A DNA stretch of 44,930 nucleotides from Hemicentrotus pulcherrimus (GCA_003118195.1 BEXV01001867.1:7912-52841); one strand, 5' to 3'. Shown: positions 21,171-34,891, numbered from the stretch's first letter. Notes: generated by a model from the letters alone, not told the origin. Translations and numbers: made by a program.

Positions 21171-23313
21171 TAAATAGGATTTGCAATGCATTTTCTGTGT
21201 GGGTGCATTCATGAGCCTCAAGATGCAAGAGTTTGATTTCAGTGTATGTAATCTCTGAAACAAATTGATATTGTGATTCAAAACGAACCGGATGCAATTG
21301 AAAAGTAGATCAAGTGTCTTTAGTAAGGCTGTACCAAGAAGACACTGTAGTATCAAGAGAAGACACTGCTGCTTGCTACAAGTACAAGGATACAAAGTGG
21401 TTGCCTATTCTTTATCTTGTCTGTGACTCTTTTAACATCACTCCCATCTCCCAAATAGCTTGTGTCACTCTTGTTAGAAGTGATGAGGAGCGATGGCGCT
21501 GATTCATCCATTTTAGATCTGATCTAGTGACCCGGCTCCCAGGGCATGGGAAGTGTGGGAAGGGTCCTTTCAGACGGACGGGTCTAACTCTAAGATCGTT
21601 CAGATCTTTTACTACTTCATTGTGTTCTTTGAAGCTGCTTGAAAGGTTCTTTGAACTGCATCAGTATCGACTGGGGAAAGGATTATCAGGATTTCTGGAA
21701 AGCGAGTGAGTTCAGTCATGGCTTTTGCAAACTTGGAATGATGTCAGGGAATATTAATCTTTGTTCTAGAAATCAGTTCAGACTTTCTCAGTTGAGAAGA
21801 ACCAGTATCCGTTATCTGTACAAGTTAATTTAAATTAAATAAAATCTCCTGAGGTTGTGTTTTGAACATACCTGTCACAATTAATTGATACTCCATGTAA
21901 ACTAGGCTTAGGGGGTGACTCCAAAAGCCCTGGAATCTTTACAAATGTATGAATAGGTATGTGAAAGTGCACAAACCCTTACAAACTAACCAGGCTTTTC
22001 CAAATCTTCCTCGCTAAAATAACTTTCCCGAATATGTACCATGTAAAAGTCTCTATTCATCAACTCGTCATGGAAGCATGACTTGCATGTTGTAATAACA
22101 TCAACTTCATGGTCATGCATAGAGCCTTATCCTGAGTTTTTTTTCAAAGGAGGAAAAAGGAGCTCATAAAAGCCATGCCCATGGGCTAAAACTAGTTGCC
22201 TACTGTATGTACAACTGGAATAGAGGATGAGTAGTAGAAGATTTGATTTTCAGTCTGAAATTCACATATTTATGTAGATCAGTAAAGTTAGTGCAATAGG
22301 AGAGTCCTTGTAAAATTAAAAATTTGTAAAATTAAAAATTTGCAAAAATATACTTCAAGGTAATTCATAGAAATAGGTAAGGGTTATAGTCTGGCATTCC
22401 CATACAGGGAATAATTTTCCTGGTATCGCATCGCATTTTGCTATGCATTTTTGCATGAATGCTATACAAAATATCTTTTGTGTAGCAGTTTTCTTCCATA
22501 GAAATGTACAGAATTTCATTTGAAATATTTATCCATCGGCTGAAATTGCTAATCAAACAATTTGAGGAAAATTATTCCCTGCCATACATCTTGGTAAATC
22601 AAAATGTCTGGAAGTATAGTCTATAGAACAAACTATCAAGATTCTTATTTATATGTGCCTGTCGTACGATATTTCAAGTGACTATTCTGTTCCGATAGCA
22701 TTACAACTTTATTCTTTTCATTCCACTCATTGTTTTCATTAGATTTCTATCAATTTCCTGTGCTTTTTTTGAGAAGCAAAAAAGAGCATTCTGCAACTCT
22801 GTTATTCATCTCGCTTTATTTTGGCAATCGTATCTCAGTAATAAGCGAGGGACAAATCCATTAACATTTACTGTCAGTAAATGTCAAATGAGAATAGAAG
22901 AATTTTGGCACCAGCAAATGCATTGTTTCCAGAATGATGACCAAAAAACTGCTCTTTCTGCTATTGGTTATAAAGTTATACGCTTATACTGGCCAGGAAG
23001 TCACCAAGCTTTTAACTCCAACCAAATAATGAAAATTACTTTTTTATAGAGATACTTGATTACACATAACTGAGAAGGAAGTAATAATTCACTGTAAATA
23101 TCGACTGTGTGCCAAAGTTATGTTCATTTGTAGATTCCAAGATATTGCTATTATTAGAATTGTTTTATCTACAAGTGAGGTACTTCTGTATTCACTGCCA
23201 AGTGTCAATGTCATGTCAAACGTGCATGTATTGCAGCGTATAAATTATTATTTTTATCATAATGTAATTATTTTATTAGTGATTAATCATGTTATTAGCT
23301 TAGTACTACTTAG

Positions 23314-23388
23314 TTTCTACTGAATGAATATTATTACCAATCATGTTTAAACTATACATGATTGGTAATAATATTCATTCAGTAGAAA
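23314..23388. repeat. Perfect 33-bp inverted repeat (hairpin) with 9-nt loop
   Basis: The left arm 23314-23346 (starts TTTCTACTGAATGAATATTA) and the right arm 23356-23388 are exact reverse complements over 33 bp. The loop is TTAAACTAT. There are no mismatches. In RNA it would be a fully paired foldback within NAPE-PLD intron 2. Possible origins are a template-switch mutation, a small foldback element, an siRNA-type hairpin or an assembly artefact. A perfect stem is not typical of an animal microRNA precursor. Confidence 0.9.
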
Positions 23389-26300
23389 TTTTATGAGAAT
23401 AGAAGCTGTTTTGGGGCAAAATATAGTGAGCACCCACATGCGATAATTGTATCACGCGCCAACTTGTCTCTTTTGCCAATTTCTTTTATAACCGGGAGAA
23501 TCGCTTGGTTGAACCAGGCAGTGTTAAGAATAGCTTATATATGATTGGGGACGTGGAAAGTAGCGCAAAGCTCGCTTGGAACAAAATGTGTTAAAGTTGT
23601 CAGGGTTCTTCTGGCACAAGCATCAGCTTGAAAATATGACAAACACATTTGCCTTGATCTTGTTATATGGGCATGTAATAATGCAATACTGCTTTAAAGA
23701 ATCCCGAACAAGCTCATTAGAGTGAAGCTCCATCAATTTGGCAGCATGCTGGAGGATCATTGCAGTATGATGTGCTAGAAGGCTTGTCATAGATTTTTCA
23801 CTGTGCAAGCTGAGAGTCATTCATAATGTAGAAACTGTTATTTTTTATTTGATATTATTTTGTCAGTTTCAGAGAAGCAAGAACCAATCTTATCAGGTGT
23901 TTTCCTCAAGTAAAGTAATTAGTTAATTAGTGCGCAAGAACTAATAACATGTAATAGTTAACCCGCTACTTTTACAGGATAATTTAATTACTGTGCAATC
24001 AGGGAACAACATTTAAAGGCTATAAATAAACTACATGTAGATCTTCAAAGGCTATTAATAAGTAAATCTCTTGTGTGCTTTGGAAGAATTCTGGCTTCCT
24101 TGTTCCTCTACGTGGGCCACAGGCTTAAGACCCATAGAGGTATTATTGCTATGATTTACATTGCAATTCTTAGCATTTTATTATTCCATCCATCTTGCCA
24201 AAATAGACGCTTGAAATTGTTGCCAAATCTTATTTGAATAAGAACATCAATGTTATTTGACTTATCAGGAAAACTATACAAGTGCAGATTCTTTACATTG
24301 ATCCCTACAAGAAAAAGTTAAGATTTGTACTTTTTGATTAATGTAATTGTTTTATAGTTAGCGCTTTTTGAGCACTGTTTTTATTATTTTTACTATTATT
24401 ATTAGATACTATACATGTATGTAAGTTTTTGATAAATCTTGGAAAATGAAATCATTGGAGAATTTCACACGACACATCACAGGTCTCCTCCCAATTACAT
24501 CCTCATTTGATTATTTCATTTCGCTTCAATCCCATGGCCATATGAAGCTGTAAGTTGCTTGTTACTCTGATATCCAGGGTCTTTAAATAGTCATTCATAT
24601 CCCCTATTGGAATCTTCAATATTAAGGGTGCATCTCACTGACAGGATAGGTGTGGATGGTCTGTAGAGGGAGGGATTATTAAATTCCACCGTGTCGCATC
24701 TAATAGGGGACAATGGGAACATTTGAAGAGTCCTTCATTCTTTTCTGGATTAATGAGATCCTATTTCCTCCCATCTGAATGGGAAGGCAGGGAGGCTATT
24801 TTGGGGCTGACAGCGGGCATGTTTTTTTGTACTTCCTGGCATCTTTTTAATATATATTTTTTGTGTGTGTGGGGGAAGATAATTATGATTGAAAGAATAT
24901 CAACCTGCATTATTGAGCTTTCCATATTTTTTATCATGAAACATATTGCTTGAAGGCTCCCATAAAATAGTCTTAAATACTGTCATAATTTGTCATCATG
25001 ATAATGTTATGTTCCATTTCCTGGTCATTATTCATGTACAGGTGTAGTTTTAATGGGAGGTGGTAGTGTTTATTTGACTTATCTTCATATTCCATATATT
25101 TTGAGTTTTAGAAATTCAGATTTTCCTTCAAAGTATTGAAAGGAGAAAAAATAACCCTCCAAAGCATTTGTTAGAATTTTTATGATAACATTGTCCATTA
25201 GGTTTAAAGAAAATAATGTTATCAGGGGTAGATGTAAAGGTGTTCAGTTGTGGGTGGATTTCATGGTATGTTTGTTATTGATTTTGTTTTTTGTTTTTTG
25301 TTTTCAAATTTTGTTAAGTTTTCTTTTCTACTGCCCCCATTTTTCCTCTCAAGTACAATTTGTTAAAAGCTGATTAATAAATAGGCTAACCTATGAACCC
25401 AGTCCATTGCCCGAATGAAGAAACAGACTCTCAACTCCACCTCACACACCTTAAGGGATGATGGGCCTCCATCTTGAATCATTACACCCGGCCCTGCAGG
25501 TGTCTTCAGCAGACAGCTGTTAATTGCCCACCGTGTACCTCGGGGAGACGGTGGCCCTTTAACGACATCGGTGACTAATCGCTGGAAGATATGACCAGAA
25601 ATTAACAAATAGAATCCAAGATGATGACAGAGCAATTTCTAACAATCTCTAACAATCTCTTGACTAATCTGTTTACATTTTAATTACTAACTGACACTCT
25701 CGGTTTGGTTAGTTTGCTAAACCCCTTCAGCTAAGCTTTCTTCTAGAATAAGTGATTATTTTGAGGCTTTATAGCGCACTGCATAACTACTGAGTAAGAT
25801 ACACCATGTATCTGCTCTGCTCTGTTTCTTTGACACACTCAAAATGTCTGTACTAAGTAATGGACCACTTCATTTACATTAATGTCTAACTGGTTTGATT
25901 ATCCATTTGTTTGGATGGTTCATCATAGGGGGCTTGACTATAGTGAATGGTGTGCAGTGAAAATCTTCTTTTTAAGCCAGGGTACTTCAAACTTTATCAG
26001 TTAAATGTTTAAGTAGGGTTTAAATATGTCTTATCAAATTAGGTACAGAAAGGGGTTTTTCTGCGATTATTCAATAAATTTGATCATAATTCTTTTATTT
26101 AAAAAAGCAAATCTCAGAAATGTTTTGACCTACATTAAAAAGGAGAGTAAGAGGTAGTTTCAACCTATATGCATGTTCCAATTTTTGGAGACTGATAGAA
26201 GCCTAGCAGACTGCAACTGAGTAGGATGATTTAGGACTTGAGCTTCCTAAGATACAGATTTATGTACTTTGGAATACATTGCACTAGAGGAAATGAATTC

Positions 26301-27745
26301 CATGCAAATAGCACATGGGCATTAGTATCCAGACAGCAAGCTAGCTAGAGACTTCATTCCTGGATTTGCGACTGGATGGAGAAACAATCTCCTAATATCC
26401 GTCTTTAAGATTCCTCAGCACATTTGATCCATTAAATGCAAAGGAAAAAATCCATCTTTAAGATGGCGAAGGGAAGCAGGGGGTGAGAGAGTAGCATTGG
26501 AGAGAGAAAAAGGTCGGTTTGAATAAGAATAAATCCATGACTAAGTTGTGACTGAAGTTTCCTGGATCTCAGCACTGTGACCGAGCTCTCCGTTGTAGGT
26601 TTGGGGAGTACCTTTCCCCCTTCTTTTTCAGTATGTTTAATCCCGTATTAAGGTCAAGGTTTTCAAATAGAAAGGTGTTGGGAGAGTTAAGGGATAGTTT
26701 GATCTGATAGCTCTCCTGTGGTTCGATCAGAAATAGTCTCCAGTGACAGACAATTTACTCCTGACAAGTTTTAGTTCATGTACCAAATTTTTATGAAAAT
26801 GGGTTTATATGCTTGATGCAGGTAATATGCAGATGTCACAGTTGAAGAAGAGTCTGTTTTAGTTTTTTGTTTGTATTGAAATGCTATTCACCTCTATTCT
26901 GACTATTTTGTTCATGTCCAAGTGAAGATGTTTATGATGATCTTGCAGTTATCCTTTTTTGTGATGGAGTTGACTATTCATTTCATTTACCCCCGATTGT
27001 AAATTCCTTCCTTGTCTAGAGATTCTGCCTTTATACCTGTATGCATCAAATTTAAAGCTCTGTCAAGACATGATTATCTTTAATGTATGCACTTATTTAC
27101 ATTAATTAAGTTTAATTCGTATGTGCTACATCTTTCCTCTCCTTCCTCCAGCGGTAACGATGGGGCACGCGTGTACATGTAGTTCCGGGCCTTTGATCCA
27201 ACAAGAATCGGTCCTTATAGGTCATTGTAGTAATTAGATTTCCAGTGATTGTTTGGCTCTACAGGTGTAAGCTCGGTTTTAGGAAGGTATATCCAGTAAT
27301 GAAATTAGGCGATCAGAGGTGACTGATGATTGACGTTAACTAAGGGAACAGGCAAAAATGATGTTCAGAGAAGGAAAAGGAAGAGGAGGGAGGTGTTTTA
27401 TTATGATTTATTATTATCTATTTATTTTTAATGTGCTGTTCCTTTCTCATGTTCTTTGATTCATGTTTATTGGTCTGATAAAGCTGAGAAATGCTACAAT
27501 ATTATACATTATGAAGTCTTTGAAAGGCCTCTGTATTGAAGTTACTATTTGATGTATTCTGATAGTAATATGTTATGTATAATACTTGTTTTATTTATTT
27601 CTAAGAGGGAGCAAACAGCAATTCATTGTATTTGTACACTGTAAAGCTGAATTAGAATTGTTTGAATGATATTGAATGAGATCTAATAGTAGTAGAGAAT
27701 CTAATTTGACTAATTCAAATGTCCTTTTTTTTTGTTAACCCATAG

Positions 27746-28383
27746 ACGCTAGAGAAGACCTTACCAGTGCTAAAACCAGACCATGATGAGATCAAAGTTC
27801 CACCCATCTCTGGAGTGCGTGTCACGTGGATTGGCCATGCAACAGCTCTCGTTCAGTTTGACGGTATTTCAGTGCTAACCGATCCCGTCTTCAGTGATCG
27901 CTGTGGTCCAATGTCATGGATGGGCCCAAAGAGGTATCGACCCCCGCCTTGCCAGGTCAAAGACCTTCCTAAGATTGATGCTGTCGTCATCAGCCACTCG
28001 CACTTTGACCACCTTGATGCGCCCTCTGTGTCTGCCCTGAATGCAAGGTTTGGATCTGATCTAAGGTGGTTTGTACCACTAGGTGTCCTAGACTGGATGG
28101 CCAGCATGGGATGTGAGAATGTCATAGAGATGGACTGGTGGCAGGAGAACTGCATCCCGACGCACAGCGACGTCACCTTCGCCTTCACTCCGGCTCAACA
28201 CTGGGGGCAGCGTACACCCATGGACAGGTTCAAGACGTTATGGGGCTCCTGGTGCATCATGGGACCAAACCACAGCTTCTTCTTTGCTGGTGACACTGGC
28301 TACTGTAGAGGGTTTGAAGAGATAGGGAGACGTTATGGCCCCTTTGATCTAGCTGCTATACCGATTGGAGCTTATGAGCCAAG
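27746..28383 (+). CDS. NAPEPLD: NAPE-PLD exon 3: core of the metallo-beta-lactamase catalytic domain
   Basis: NAPE-PLD hydrolyses N-acyl-phosphatidylethanolamine to an N-acylethanolamine and phosphatidic acid, at membranes, using two zinc ions. The exon begins after CCCATAG, reads [11 protein letters not shown] and ends CCAAG|GTAATG in phase 2 (residues 283-494 plus two bases). It carries the family motifs in order: WIGHAT, LTDPVF with D328, MGPKRYR, the zinc motif HSHFDH (H366, H368, D370, H371), [24 protein letters not shown] with H434, [14 protein letters not shown] with D465, and [14 protein letters not shown]. These match human D147, H185, H187, D189, H190, H253 and D284 at a constant +181. 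All are present and the domain has no indel. The open frame extends past the splice site by only one codon before TAA. Confidence 0.97.
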
Positions 28384-29036
28384 GTAATGTTTGTTCACAA
28401 ACAAGGCTGTAAGGCAGTTACCAAATGATTTCAATATCTTGAATTGAAGTTTTGAGGGTTTGCATGATTATGTTATCATTCCTCATATCAGATGATGAAG
28501 ATAGTAAAACACTTTGTTGTTATGTTTTGATTGTAATTCTAAAAGACTTCAACAAAATAACAAACATACTAGAGGCACATGAGAAAAAATCCCCAAGGAA
28601 CAGGTTATTGGCTCCATTATCATGATCGGAAAACAATAATTTGTCAGACGGTCTGCATGTATCTTCTTTTTGCAAAGAAATTGCATCAGAAGTCTGAATA
28701 TATCTATTGTATAATAAGAATCTTTTCCAGCATGATTGCTCATAGCTGTCATTCAAACTACATTCACGTCCTGGATTCCAAATTGCCAGACCAATCCCTG
28801 ACCTAATTTTAGATCCTGTTATGACCTTGTTCCACGGCTTTTCTTTCTTTGACTTTTTGTCATATTAGTGTTACCTTGATCTGGCTAAATGTGAACAAAA
28901 TAGAATTGAGAGAGGGGGGATTAGAACCAAAAGCATTGATTGGCTGTTTGGAGCCAGAAGGGTCTCAACGGGTGTCATTTCCACAGTCAGTGGCCTTAGT
29001 ATTTCAAATAGATAAAATGTTAATTTTACACATAAA

Positions 29037-29067
29037 GGGAGAGATAGAGAGTGAAGAGAGAGAGAGG

Positions 29068-29112
<45 letters not shown>

Positions 29113-29141
29113 GGAGATAGAGAGGAGGAGAGAAGAAGAAA
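29037..29141. repeat. GA-rich microsatellite
   Basis: Imperfect (GA)n with G-run interruptions occupies about 100 bp. It produces artefactual long frames on both strands (Arg/Glu on one, Ser/Leu on the other). Confidence 0.95.
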
Positions 29142-32100
29142 GATGAAAGATTTCAGAGAAAGGGTAAAGATAATATCTTTGTTTGAACACACTGACTATC
29201 ATGAAATTGAGATTTGACAGGGTTCCAAACCTCAAGAACACACCTGAAATGAGATAAAATCTCTGACCTGATCCTAATCTTTTCACACATGCCGGGATCA
29301 AGAATGTTCCTACCACCATCAAAAATATGCATCTTCTTTTTTGTATCCCCTTGGTGCCTTCTCTTTAAATTACGGTATGGTCGCAATGGAATAGCGTTGA
29401 TTGCTAGCGTTGACTTGTATTGAAAGATTCCATGTAGATCTTGATTGGACAATGTCAATCAATTTGTACCTGATCTTCCAATGAAAATACACTTCAGATG
29501 TCATTGTCTCATGCAAAGCAGTTGCCTTTTCACTAAAGTAAGGCTCAGCCTGCACAGGACACACAAGAATATTTTAAGATTACAAATGTAGGAAGGACTG
29601 GAAAAGCTTTTATAGGACAACCAACCTTCTTTATAAAAGGGAGGGTAGGTGATGGTAATGCTGCTTGGATTGATAAGCAAAGTATAGCTTATTAGCTTTT
29701 AGGAATTACTAGGAAAAGGCAAATTCATACAAATGATAATTGAATGGAAATTGTTACAGCGTTAAAGTGAACATTTAAATTCATGATACATTGTTATGCA
29801 CAGAAGATTAAATCAGTGCAGATAAGGGGACTGTAGAGTCAAGGGAATACATTTCAAGCACTGCAATGCTATACAGAACAACTGTCTCGGCAGTCAAGTA
29901 AAACCCTCAAGAACATCTTCAACAATACGTTCACATCGTCACACAAACTGTCGATTTAATACCAAGACATGACTTATTTAAAGCCACTCATGTATCATAA
30001 TTCAGTGCCATATGCCAGATCAATGATACACAAAAGAAGACAGAGGAAGACTGCCGTCAAAATTTGATCACAGTTTTTATTGTGATTTAACCATGGAAAT
30101 GGATATAAATGGAAACAAACAGCTGTCATGCAAAATAAGATTGTATAATGACCCAGTGAAACTGTCAAATCTATTAGGTTTCTCAACATTCATTACACTT
30201 CCCCCCAATCACTTTATTGTTTTTTTTAAAGAAAAGTACCTGTACATTTCATCGTGTCATCACTTCAATTGACTTCAATTTATCCACCACTTCCACACAA
30301 AAACACTTAACACCAAATATAGAGACCTTTCTGAACAGTGTGAACCTTTTTCACCGTCATACACCTATTAACAAACTATTATCAAGCAAGCAATCATTGT
30401 CACTCCAACAATCAAGAGAAAGCAATTGAACACTCTCCATTAGTCACTGACACAGATTTGTACAGGATGTGAAGATTAAATCTGGCAAATAGTTGTTCAT
30501 ATGACTGGTGCATTCAGGAGGCTTTGTGTTTTTTTAAGTTTGCATACTTTTGATGGGATATTCTAAATTCATCATTCATTGATCTGCCAGTAGAATGAAA
30601 ACCCCCACTGATACGATAGCAGGGAATTCCTTTTTAAATCAGGGATCTGCTAAATAGAGAACGTGAGAACTCCTAACTCCCATCTTTCACCTCCTCTATC
30701 TCCAAACTTAGTTTAAGAGTGAATCAACAAACGCCTCTGAGTTTACAATAGAGGTAATACTTGTGTATTACCCGTAGGACTTGGAAGGCATGACCAACAT
30801 GCAGCTTCCCCTAGCTCATCGTATCAGGCCTATCATAGTGTCGGTGTGGAAATTGATGTTGGCATGTGATGCCCGAGACTTAGGCTTGTCTCTTCCTCTC
30901 ATACTCCTATCACATTTGAACTGATGGTGCAACTTGCACCCCTATCAGATCCAAGAATATGCTGGAAAGATGAAAGAGGGGGTATTAGAGAGTTAATGGA
31001 TCGAATCAGATCAAAAGGGATGAAATAGGAAAGGACCTGAGAGGATTAGAAAGAAGCAGATACCAGATCTTGAACAGCCTTGCATGACTTTGAAGGTAGG
31101 CATAAGAAGGCGTGAACAGGACATGAAGTCAAGGAAATCATTTCCTAAATAAGGAAGGAACCAAGCAAGGTTACCTCTGCTATTAGAACATATTCAGTCA
31201 GAAACTGGCAGAATGTGCATATTTCAAGAGACAGAACTAGCAGTTTCGTTCATGTTGCTCCTAGGTCCACATCTGTGGTGGTCTGATCACGACTTTTCAC
31301 GGCAATTAGATTATTTTGGTGTCATCCAACAAGAATTCGATATTGAGCCCAGGACATTGGAAATTACCCTTTGGGAGATGAGTCTGGCAGGTGATTGGTC
31401 AATATCAAGGCCATTGGTTAGGTACCGGGATGAAGACACTGCCAGGTGTGAAGACACCATGGAAAACTATACCCTAGTCCTTCCTGACCCAGCTAGCTAT
31501 CTCATTAGAAACATGTCAAAAAGAATCCTCTGCACCTCTTTATATTCTAGGTCAAAGAGGCTTCAGCAATGTTTGGCCGATATTGACTACGTTGGATGGA
31601 GAGATAGCTAGGTGCAAATGACGTCACCTATTTAAATTTGAGAGGAACTGAAATTGACCTGCTCGTTGCTAAGATGAATTATCAAAATAATGAATGATTT
31701 CAGCATCGTTATCCTGTAATTAGATTTTACAGTGTGCCCATACAGGATTAATAGCCTCAAGAGGAATATGGATTTATTGGTCAGAGAGACCCAAAGTAGT
31801 TTTGATTTTAAATTGCTATAAAGATATTGTATAATATTTTTAATTATGTGGCACAAAATCATTGCAATAATGTCTTTAGTGTCAAGACAATCATGAAAAA
31901 TAAGCAAATAAATCTGTATTTCTCTAAACTATGGTTTCTGCATCCGGATTTAAAGGTACTGGTACTAAATTAGAATATGACCAGTATATCATATGCTTCA
32001 AACTTCCCAGTATAAATTGTGCTTTTTCTGATACCACAGAATGGCTATTAAACATAAGAGAATCCCCTTTAATATGTGTTAGGGTTTTAAGATTAATTCT

Positions 32101-32650
32101 TTGTGATTCTCAAAGAGCCTACTTTGGTTGTTCTACTCAAGTTTGAGGAGGATGTTCAGGATGGGTTAAAAGATCTGCCATGAACTCATGTTCAGACGGC
32201 GTGTTACATGATGGATATGGATGACTGGAGGAAGACACCACAGGGAACTTCCCACAGACATTCACGATGCGTGGGATCATGTCTTGAACACTGTTCATGC
32301 AGGTTCCAATTTTTTTTTTTATTCATAGATTCTGGGATGTAGGATAAACTGTGAAGACCAAGAAAGGTTTAGGCAGGAAGCCAATTAATGAAACAATTAC
32401 ATGAATTATGGCCTAGCTAGCTTGCTATTCAGTAGACTTTTAGAAATTGTTTCTCAGCTCATATTAAAGCTTATCTGCTAGATATTCTGCTAGATATTTT
32501 GAGAGCTAATCTTCCCGGGAAAATGAAAGAAAATTTCTTAGTATCCAGTCGTAAGAGACTTACCCAGACCTGCCAACCAGTATGATTTAGTCGTATTTTG
32601 TACAATTTTTCAAAAGCAAATACTACAGTACGATTTTCCTCAATAAAATA

Positions 32651-32669
32651 TGTGTGTGTGTGTGTGTGT
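32651..32669. repeat. TG microsatellite
   Basis: About 9.5 uninterrupted TG units lie within intron 3. It is a likely polymorphic marker. Confidence 0.95.
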
Positions 32670-34717
32670 CATTTTCAATGGCAAAATGCCCATTCTGTCC
32701 CATAAAGTATCCTACAAGCATCTCACATCAGCAATTTGGGGATGTTCATTAGTTCATCGAACACAACAGTCGTGACGAAATCATGCATATTCAACCAATG
32801 ACCATTAAAAAAAAAATCTTCCTGTATGTAGGAAATGTAAGAGGCATTGATCCAAGTAACAGTCCGTGTTTATTTTTAAGAATACAACTTTTGTCAGTAA
32901 AATACAACTTTTGGGATTAAAGAATACAATTTTTGAACTCCAGAGGTTGGCAGGTCTGCTTACCCCTCCTTTAATGAAAAGCAATGATCTGTTTGGCAAA
33001 CTTTGTGATGCCTACAGAACAGATTGTTTATATTTTGTATGACTCAGTGAATTATTCACTAAACTTCTTTCTGAAAGAGGAAGCAAATTAATTATCCCTC
33101 CAATGTCTCATCTTTGGATAGATTGATGGTTGATACTGATGTTAGAAAGTGTTATCATTCAAAATCAAGAGGCACCCGTTCGTAAATGTTATTGAGTTTT
33201 TTCATTTAAATCCACCCATTGTGTGGTAGTTATATTCTATATTTCAGCAATATATTAGGGATTTCCTATCAGTTGATCCGTACTGACGTGACATCAAAAT
33301 CCACAACAGGCAAAGAGCCCTGCTAATAATGCATCGAGGTTGCCAAAATATATATTGGAGAAAAAAGGGGCACCTGAAAGTGGAAAGAGAAAAACCTGAC
33401 CAAAGGGAAAAGCTGATTATGAGGCCTTACAGCTAATAGGAAATTAATCATATGTTGGTCTGTCTGATATGCGACGCTACACGCCTATCAACTTCATGAT
33501 ACAGTATTTTTGTGTTTCCTGTCTGAATGTGTAACTTGTGGTTGGGGAGAGGATTTAGGCTGTGTTTCACACTCACTGTACAGTAGAGATTACTGCAAAT
33601 GGCATGTATTTGATAACACCCAAACAAATAATGAATTTTTTCTTTGTTTGAGTAAACCCATTGATTTTTTTTCTTTAAAAATGATGTTGTTTTTTCATAA
33701 TGCATCAACAAAATTACTTGAAGTTTTTTTTTTACCCATATTAGGAACCACATGTATGTCTTTGAAATATTTTAGAATTGATAAATTTCATTAAAACTCC
33801 ATAAAACAGAACATTTTTACAACAAAGCCCTCCAAAAAACAAAACAAAAAACAACTTGGCTATCCTTGTGGAGGAATGTACCCAAAAATTGTAACACAAA
33901 TGTAGCTTTATTGCGTGTCTTCTTCTGCCTGGCTAATTTATTTGTTTGTAAGGATGTAATATTTAAATTTTCAAGTGAAAATTAGAACACCTGTCATTTG
34001 GGTATCTCCCAACTCCCTAATTTAGCAAAGTGAAAAGTGCTCCAACATTAAAGTTGATCTATTTATTATCCCATAAGCCTATTAATCGTAAATGGTTGCC
34101 CCATTCATCAAACCACCCTCCTGAAATTGTGCTAATTCTTGTTGGGTATAGATGACTAGCAGCTGCTTGAAGGTTTTACCCCCTTCCTTCCTCCCCCCCC
34201 CCCCNCACTTCCTCCATCAATTTTCATCTCTTGCCTTAGGCTCGGTCACATCAGATACCTGTTGACGCATCCAATATCAGTTACATCAACTGTGAAATTA
34301 TAGTTTGCCTCTTAATTTCATGCAGGCCAAATATTCATTCACTTTTCCAACTTGTTTAGGAATGTGTGATTACCGGTAATAGGTGGTGTTAAGAATTGGT
34401 ATTGTAAACTCACATTTAAAAATTGTTGCATTCAAATGTGTGTAGATATGTTGTCCCATATGATTGTTTTGAAGCATGATTATCAATCAGAGTTTGTTAT
34501 CCTATGTTGCAAAACAACATGCTCAGCAATCTTTCTTTTTTTGTAATCATTATATATCTGTTCATATTCCTCCTTTTAATAAACTTGTACAGTTTTAAAG
34601 AAATTTTGAATCTCATTTTTGGAGGAGGGGTTGTCTTCCCTTTAGATAAAAGCCTCAAAAATAATTTTGAACATGATGATTGAACCCTCCCATTTTTTCC
34701 TCTCCTATATTTCCTAG

Positions 34718-34832
34718 ATTTTTTATGACTCCTCAGCATGTTAATCCTACTGAAGCCGTCCAAATCCACGAAGATGTCAATGCTAGAAAATCCATTGGCA
34801 TCCATTGGGGCACCTACACTCTAACTAACGAG
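34718..34832 (+). CDS. NAPEPLD: NAPE-PLD exon 4a (alternative, upstream copy)
   Basis: The 115-nt exon follows a strong acceptor (pyrimidine tract then TTCCTAG) and ends GAG|GTAATT. The first base completes the AGA codon of residue 495. It encodes [20 protein letters not shown] and then a conserved GIHWGT. H502 corresponds to human H321, and H524 to the zinc ligand H343. The exon is therefore essential for catalysis. It exits in phase 0 into exon 5 (HYLDPP). The M at residue 498 and the QH pair match the human protein better than 4b does. It is one of two tandem copies and should be spliced as an alternative to 4b, since joining both causes a stop within three codons. Confidence 0.93.
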
Positions 34833-34891
34833 GTAATTTATTCATTGTGCTTATTTGTTTGTGTCTTTCATGTTAATCTGGCCCGCTGTAG
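34833..34891 (+). other. 59-nt spacer intron between exons 4a and 4b
   Basis: It begins GTAATT and ends CGCTGTAG, with no other AG inside. At 59 nt it is far shorter than the other introns of this gene (1.5-10.5 kb). It may be too short for the 4a donor and the 4b acceptor to be used together. A weak branch candidate, TTAATC, lies near 34874-34879. Overlapping CTAAC-like sequences lie upstream inside the end of exon 4a (34821-34829). Such crowding is a known way to enforce mutually exclusive splicing, as in alpha-tropomyosin. Confidence 0.7.

Larger units (their letters stand above)
19586..27745. other. Intron 2 of NAPE-PLD (8,160 bp)
   Basis: The intron begins GTTAGT and ends with a T-rich tract and CCCATAG. 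It contains homopolymer runs near 19660 and 19885, an exon-like fragment at 20057-20124, a non-LTR retrotransposon relic (20450-21170), a perfect hairpin (23314-23388), and one N at 21137. The rest (21.2-23.3 and 23.4-27.7 kb) is AT-rich sequence in which I see no gene. Confidence 0.8.
28384..34717. other. Intron 3 of NAPE-PLD (6,334 bp to exon 4a)
   Basis: The intron starts GTAATG and ends with a strong pyrimidine tract and TTCCTAG. It contains a GA microsatellite (29037-29141), a TG microsatellite (32651-32669) and a C-run with one N at 34205. A 132-codon frame at 31213-31611 shows no recognisable domain. I see nothing else that supports a gene. Confidence 0.8.

Noticed and set aside
23314..23388. 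The perfect hairpin as a microRNA gene.
   Set aside because: Animal precursors have bulges and mismatches. A fully paired 33-bp stem with a 9-nt loop is atypical, and no expression evidence is available.
27767..27769. Apparent start of the exon 3 frame at 27767.
   Set aside because: The codon is GTG inside LPVLKP, a conserved segment that continues upstream to the splice acceptor at 27745.
28849..29217. 122-codon frame rich in Arg and Glu.
   Set aside because: It is the GA microsatellite read in frame. The opposite strand gives equally long Ser/Leu frames.
31213..31611. 132-codon open frame in intron 3.
   Set aside because: No recognisable domain and no splice or promoter context. The length is plausible by chance in 45 kb.
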